A DNA stretch of 64,000 nucleotides from Linnemannia elongata (taxonomy: Eukaryota > Mortierellomycota > Mortierellomycetes > Mortierellales > Mortierellaceae), in assembly GCA_036320915.1 (NCBI GenBank), contig JAXBDG010000016.1:434001-498000 (forward strand), read 5' to 3'. The position numbers and the translations under genes were made by a program. Positions within the stretch are counted from its first letter, which is position 1, and every line of letters starts with the position of its first letter. This document shows, in pieces, positions 59,250 through 64,000 of this stretch. The notes under the pieces were generated by a model. That model did no database searches, was not told the origin of the DNA, and saw nothing but the letters and a program-made list of their open reading frames with translations.

Positions 59250-61702
59250 ATGTCTTCAGCAACCTCCATTCCTTCCTTGCTTGAAGAGGATGAGCAAGAA
59301 ACGCAGCCCCTTCCTGCTGTGTTCGTTCCTACCCCTTGCCCTGGAGAGTCGTCAACAGGAGCGTCAACAGGAGTTAAGAGCAGGAAGAGAGGGCGACCTA
59401 AAGGACCTACGAAAATGAAAAAAGTTACAGCAGTCGCCACAACTGGTAATATATACATTCACGACTCTGTTATATATCATCATCCTTTTCTCGGAAGCAA
59501 CGCCAATTAATATCACCTTTATTAACTTTTTGCTCCTTTTAATCTAGGAAACCAACCGGATAGACAGGGAGCAGCCACCCACGACAACGATTTTGACAGT
59601 CATATCAACGACAATGACATGGCGCAAGCCGCCAATAACATCAACCCAGACAACAATAATACAATCACCAGTAGTCAAACGGATCTGTATTCTGTTCTCG
59701 GGCCTGATCGTGTCGATATGTTCTATGATGATGGCGTTATTTTTGGCTACGATCCCAAATACCTCGGAAATCTATCCTCAGAAAATGCGCGAGAACAGGG
59801 AGAGAGGCACAAAGTGGTGGTGGTGATGGACGAGGAGGAGGAGGAAGAGCAGGAAGAGCCACTTCTAGAAGAGGAACGACTTCAAGCAGAAGGGGCCGAT
59901 GAGGAAGAGGAGGTGTATCATGATGGACCGAAGCCGTTTGATGAGACCAACTACCCCCTTCATTTTTTCTACGAGCGTTACTTCACACAGTTTCCAGTGG
60001 ATAATACGCTGCAAGACACTGATAGCGATTATAGCGCCAGTAGTGCGGATGAGGAAGTCTCCGACAACGACGAGGATAAACCTGCGGGGGCAGCTCATAC
60101 CCATACCCCTACCGTGACAGGCAGAAGAAAGGCGCAGGGGTGGGTCCAACCACCAGCGAAGAAGTCACGGCTAGACCAGCGTACGAGAGTGAGGCCAGGT
60201 CGACTTGAAAACTTCGAAACCGTCGACGATGTTGAGAGTGCTGAGGGCGGTGAAGGACTACAGCAACCTCAGGATCAAGATCAGTCTACCGCGGCGACGG
60301 CATCGATCCAGAGGTCGGGAGAAACTTTTGAGAAGTACCAACAGCGTATGAGATGGGACAGAGAGCTTGAGGCCATGAAGGCGAGTTTCTTGAGAAAGGC
60401 CCAAGAATCCAATCCCAACAAAGTCAAGCTCAGCAAGAAGGAGTTGGATGCCGTTCATCTGAGACACAGGGAAAAACTTGCCCTATACGAGTCATCAGAC
60501 TTGCGAGTTCAACAACACGCGCGGGGTACCAGGACGGCATATGGTCAATTTCATCGGCATTGGAGGGTAGGTACCATTTTTTTAAATATTGCTTCTCAGA
60601 TTTTCAAAAATTATTAGATTTATTTAATTAATTCGCATTATCTACTTTACCTGTAGAGATGGTGCAAGCGGAAAGGATACCGGATGGAAGAGAGTAGAAA
60701 GGTCGATTTTCGAGTCCAGTACGAGAAGTTTTTTCTTTGGTTGAGAGAAGGCACGGCAGTGCAAGGATATGATGGTGGGGGGGATCGTAAGATGGCAGTT
60801 TTGCCTTTCTTTGCGACGAGCAATGTCCAGGTCTCTGAGTCCAGTGTCAATGGGAGGGGAAGGGCCGTATCCAGGCGTATTAGGTGAGTTATAATCATGT
60901 GTATAACCTAGACGAAGAGTACAATTGGGCTCTTCGTCCCTGAAGTAAACAGATCCCTATGTTTCATTGTTCATTTTCCCTCATGCTAACATTACCCATC
61001 ACTACCATTACCCTGTCCACTAGAGATCTGCCCAGCCTATCAACACTACTCCAACATATCAACGGCGTTAACGATCTTCGCTTATCGCAAGGGAACAGTG
61101 GATTTTTGAAGGAAGGGGGAGGTCCCATAAGTGCCATACGTGGTGCAGCAGTCGATGCAATCACCAGCGCTTACAAAACACGAATTGCTGGCGACCCAAG
61201 GACGGAATCCAAAAAATACGCCACCATCAATCATGCAGATGGAAGGGAGCTCGACAAATTGCAGGATGCAATGAAGGCGGCATGGATGGATCGATACCCC
61301 AAGGAAGAAGACAGCAAAGGCGGCAAGAATCAGCCTCATAAGCTCACCAGTCTCCGCGCCCGTCTGATTGTCTCTTGGAAGCATTTCATGATGATGCGAG
61401 GAGAAAACATTCGAATGGCCCAATTGCCTCATATAAATTTCCACCACTTCGCAAACTTGACTGGCGCACTCACCGGGCCCCGACCGAGTACTTTCGCCAT
61501 TGTCCTGATCATGACACAAGGAAAAACTCTACGACATGGTGGCTGCACTTACGGCGTTGCTGTTAGGAATTCGGAGGTGGGAATTTGTCCAGTTGGGTCT
61601 CTTGCATTTTACTTGTTTTATCTTTGGCAGTCGGTAAGCATGCATGCTAAAAAGAATCGTTTAATATATTATTTAATATTTGAACTTAGACTTACCTATC
61701 TT

Positions 61703-61739
<37 letters not shown>

Positions 61740-63546
61740 CTTTTTACAGCAGGAGGAGGGCAAACCTGATCTCCACGACAGCAGATGGCGTAATATTTAC
61801 TTGGTTCATGGAAACGGCAAAAAGAAACAAAACAAACAACTTTCACCCAACGCACACTTGGATGGCATGGCTCGATTATTCAAGGCGACCGGAATTGTGA
61901 CAAATCAACCTACACACTTCTATCGCCACTCAGGAGCCAACCACGCGCACGATGCTGGAGCCTCTCTATCAGCCATTCAAATACATGGTGGTTGGCAACC
62001 TAACGGCGGCAGTCGCCTCAATACCCACTACCTGCACCCCCTCCCAAAAGGCGTTGCATATGCTATGGCTGGTGCTTTTCAACCTGGTCTGCCTCCATGG
62101 ATCAAGCGCGATTGTCTCACACCGCCAATCGAGCTTCAACAACAGATCTTTCCTTTCATTGAGGAGGACTACTTTACGGAATGCCCAGACTGGCTTCTCT
62201 GGACCAGGAATATTATGGAGGGCAGGAGCGAGCTTGATGGCAGACCCAACCCTATGCCAATGCCGGACGAGTCCAACCGATCTGCCGTTTTACGACTCAA
62301 GTTTTTACTCCTTCTTGTAAATCTGAGAAAGGTCTTACTACAGGACGCAGCAACACTTCTGGAACTTAAACCCAAAGATGGAGTCTTGTACGGCCATCAC
62401 CACGTCTTCAACCTCCCAGTCTTCAAGAGCCCCGAGTTTCTCGTATTCAAGGAGCGACTTGTAGCAAAGATGCTCACCCTTGCGCCTCCTCAATCGGACA
62501 GTCTACGCCACAATGCCCCGTACTTGGAAGCAGAATTTCGACTTTTAAATTCGACGATAGCAGAGGAATTCCGAACCATCAAGCGACGACTCGACCAGGC
62601 AGCAAAGGATCTTTCGGCTGAATTTAAAGAATCACTTCGAAACAGCACCAACACCATCACCAACACTATCAAAACAGTATCATCTGCCCAGTCAGCCACC
62701 CTTCTAGCCGCTATCGGGGACGACCAAGATCTACGCGCCCAAGCCATGCTTATGGTACTGCAGGCGATGCCAGATCTCTATCACCAGAGTCTCCTCAAGT
62801 TGAAGCGGCTTAGAAACCCGGCTACAACAGCCACTACCGTATCGGCACCTCTTCAACCCGACCCTACTCCTCTTCTCCAGCGAAACCAACAGTCAAATCA
62901 AGCCACAACACTGGAGGATCATCTGGACGACATGGACGATAACGTAGTGGAGGCTGTAGAGTTGGAGATGCCGTCATTCGAGCAGCTGGATGTGATGGAT
63001 GTGGGTGAGAATTTGGCAGAGGTGACACAGGATGTTGCTCCCCAGTTACCATTAATGCAAGTACAGTCGGCTCCTTCTAGACCCATCCTGAGCTTGGATG
63101 AGAGACTAGACATGTTGGCAGTTGAGGTGGCTGAGAGTCGTTGCATTATCGAGTTTGACGTTTCAGGAGGGTTTACCTATGAGATGATTTCTCGATCAAG
63201 ACCGCTGGAGGAGCACTGGGAGGAATGGTTCTATGGTTTGAACCGAGATGGCTTCCAACAACCTTCGATCTATTGGTTGAATGGGGTCCACAGGCATCAC
63301 ACTTTTGCCAATAGCCATATTGCCGCTACGGCTTGGAGATATGTCGACCCAACCAAAAACAGAAACATCTATAACGTTTTATGGACCTTCAAGAAAGCCG
63401 TCGTGCGAGGTGTCCTAAAGATTATGTTGGAACGCGAGGGCGACATCATGCAAAGGGAGAAGGCAGCACTCGCGGAGGTGGCGGCTTCAATCCAACATAC
63501 CACCACAACATTGAACCAGTTTCAAAAAATGAATAGAAAGAACTGA
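59250..63546 (+). CDS. Crypton tyrosine recombinase (AT-hook, YR and GCR1_C-like domains)
   Basis: Five exons (59250–59445, 59548–60566, 60657–60883, 61024–61633, 61750–63546) join in frame to 1282 residues. An AT-hook (SRKRGRPKGPTK) lies near residue 45, followed by an acidic region (about 125–270). The tyrosine recombinase region has the full catalytic set in the expected order: Arg606 in MMMRGENIRM, His740 and Arg743 in THFYRHSGANHAHDAGAS, His763/Trp766 in IHGGWQ, and the nucleophile Tyr778 in THYLHPLPKGVAYAMAGAFQ. That spacing and the MAG…F ending are Crypton-like. The C-terminus (about 1165–1255) has WEEWFYGLNRDGFQQPSIYW, then a Trp/Arg-Lys-rich helix, matching the GCR1_C DNA-binding domain found in fungal Cryptons. 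Such enzymes excise and integrate a circular DNA intermediate. No frameshift or stop was found. Intron 4 holds a CT microsatellite. AATAAA is 6 bases after the stop (63552–63557). Confidence 0.85.
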
Positions 63547-63557
63547 TATGAAATAAA
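59250..63557 (+). mobile_element. Crypton DNA transposon (minimum extent)
   Basis: The minimum extent is the recombinase gene with its poly(A) signal. Cryptons carry only this gene, with no terminal inverted repeats, so the true ends cannot be placed from one copy. The right end must lie before or within 63558–63708, where the neighbouring gene stops on the opposite strand. The alternative is a domesticated recombinase gene without transposon ends. Confidence 0.6.
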
Positions 63558-63708
63558 CTATGGTATTTGATCGTATGTTGTACCTCTCAGTTTGTTATTG
63601 TTACTTCGGCTTATTGTGTTATTGTACTTCACTTTTGGATTTGTATCTCCTTCACCCCCTCCACGTTCTCCATCCCTAGACACATCTCCCCTTGCTTTAT
63701 TCTCATTC

Positions 63709-64000
63709 TCAGTTGATCGCATTGTTGCCTGCGTCTTTCTCAATATCGTCATCCTCCTCCTGGCCCTTGTCTGTCGCAGCTTCCGTTCCCGTTGCTCTGT
63801 AAAACTCCTCGTTTTGGCGAGCTGCCATGGCAGCTTGGTTTCGTTGAATGTGTTCGTCATCGTCGGGCAGGTTGATTGTGTTGACTGATGTTGACAAGAG
63901 CGAGCCGGAAAAGTTCGGTGAAGAGTTGCCGGAAGTGCGAGAGGATGTCGCAAACCTCACTTTTTTGGAGGGGGGGTTCTCGCCTACCGGGTAAATCGGA
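63709..64000 (-). CDS. C-terminal part of an unidentified protein with a KVRF motif (partial)
   Basis: The minus-strand frame is open from the window edge to a stop at 63709–63711 (96 codons). It starts PIYPVGENPPSKKVRFATSS, continues Ser/Thr/Asn-rich, and ends with INLPDDDEHIQRNQAAMAAR and an acidic tail (EEDDDIEKDAGNNAIN). KKVRF fits the RVxF docking motif for protein phosphatase 1. On the minus strand an AATAAA signal lies just after the stop (plus-strand TTTATT, 63696–63701). Too little is visible to name a family. The gene converges on the Crypton gene. Confidence 0.6.
   Translation of the reverse strand, partial: PIYPVGENPPSKKVRFATSSRTSGNSSPNFSGSLLSTSVNTINLPDDDEHIQRNQAAMAARQNEEFYRATGTEAATDKGQEEDDDIEKDAGNNAIN

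Overview
This is a 64 kb stretch of a fungal nuclear genome. Genes have several short GT–AG introns, there are two tRNA-Cys genes, TATA boxes sit before some starts and AATAAA signals follow some stops. Nuclear pore, ribosome-biogenesis, BAR-domain and Crypton genes together point to a fungus. The F-box/LRR style, the intron density and the wobble-GC codon bias suggest an early-diverging lineage such as Mortierellomycota. That placement is inference; no rRNA or other marker is present.

Left part (1–17.3 kb): the first 6 kb has no convincing gene. Then come a small complex I/cytochrome-oxidase-associated MLRQ/B12D subunit (6074–6512), a 5'-truncated LINE between target-site duplications (7834–8549), a second, tail-only LINE-like insertion (8557–8601), two tRNA-Cys(GCA) genes, a five-exon glutaredoxin and a seven-exon Nup82/Nup88-type nucleoporin.

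Middle (17.3–37.4 kb): a TTC39/Iml2-type TPR protein on + converges on two minus-strand genes, an Ipi1/TEX10 homologue (Rix1 complex, 60S assembly) and a 2557-residue low-complexity protein with a RhoGAP-like segment. A 4.4 kb stretch without a clear gene separates this from a block of three sigma-like glutathione S-transferase paralogues. The second and third GSTs are split by about 9 kb of accessory genes: a GIY-YIG/T5orf172 protein with Cys/His clusters, an F-box protein with acidic heptad repeats, and an F-box/LRR protein with 13 nearly identical 28-residue repeats.

Right part (50.9–64 kb): a Hob3/Rvs161 BAR protein (minus) diverges from protein phosphatase 5 (plus). They are followed by a FUN14-family mitochondrial membrane protein, an unrecognised cysteine-containing protein, and a five-exon 1282-aa tyrosine recombinase with an AT-hook and a GCR1_C-like C-terminus, that is, a Crypton transposon gene with all catalytic residues present. 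The window ends in the C-terminal piece of a minus-strand gene carrying a KVRF motif.

The most notable items are the intact Crypton, the nested LINE insertions with readable target-site duplications, the giant RhoGAP-like protein, the interrupted GST cluster with its expanding repeat genes, and the long poly-T tracts that recur inside introns. Coordinates of spliced genes run from start codon to stop codon; exons are listed in the evidence and were chosen by reading-frame continuity and GT/AG sites, not by transcript data.
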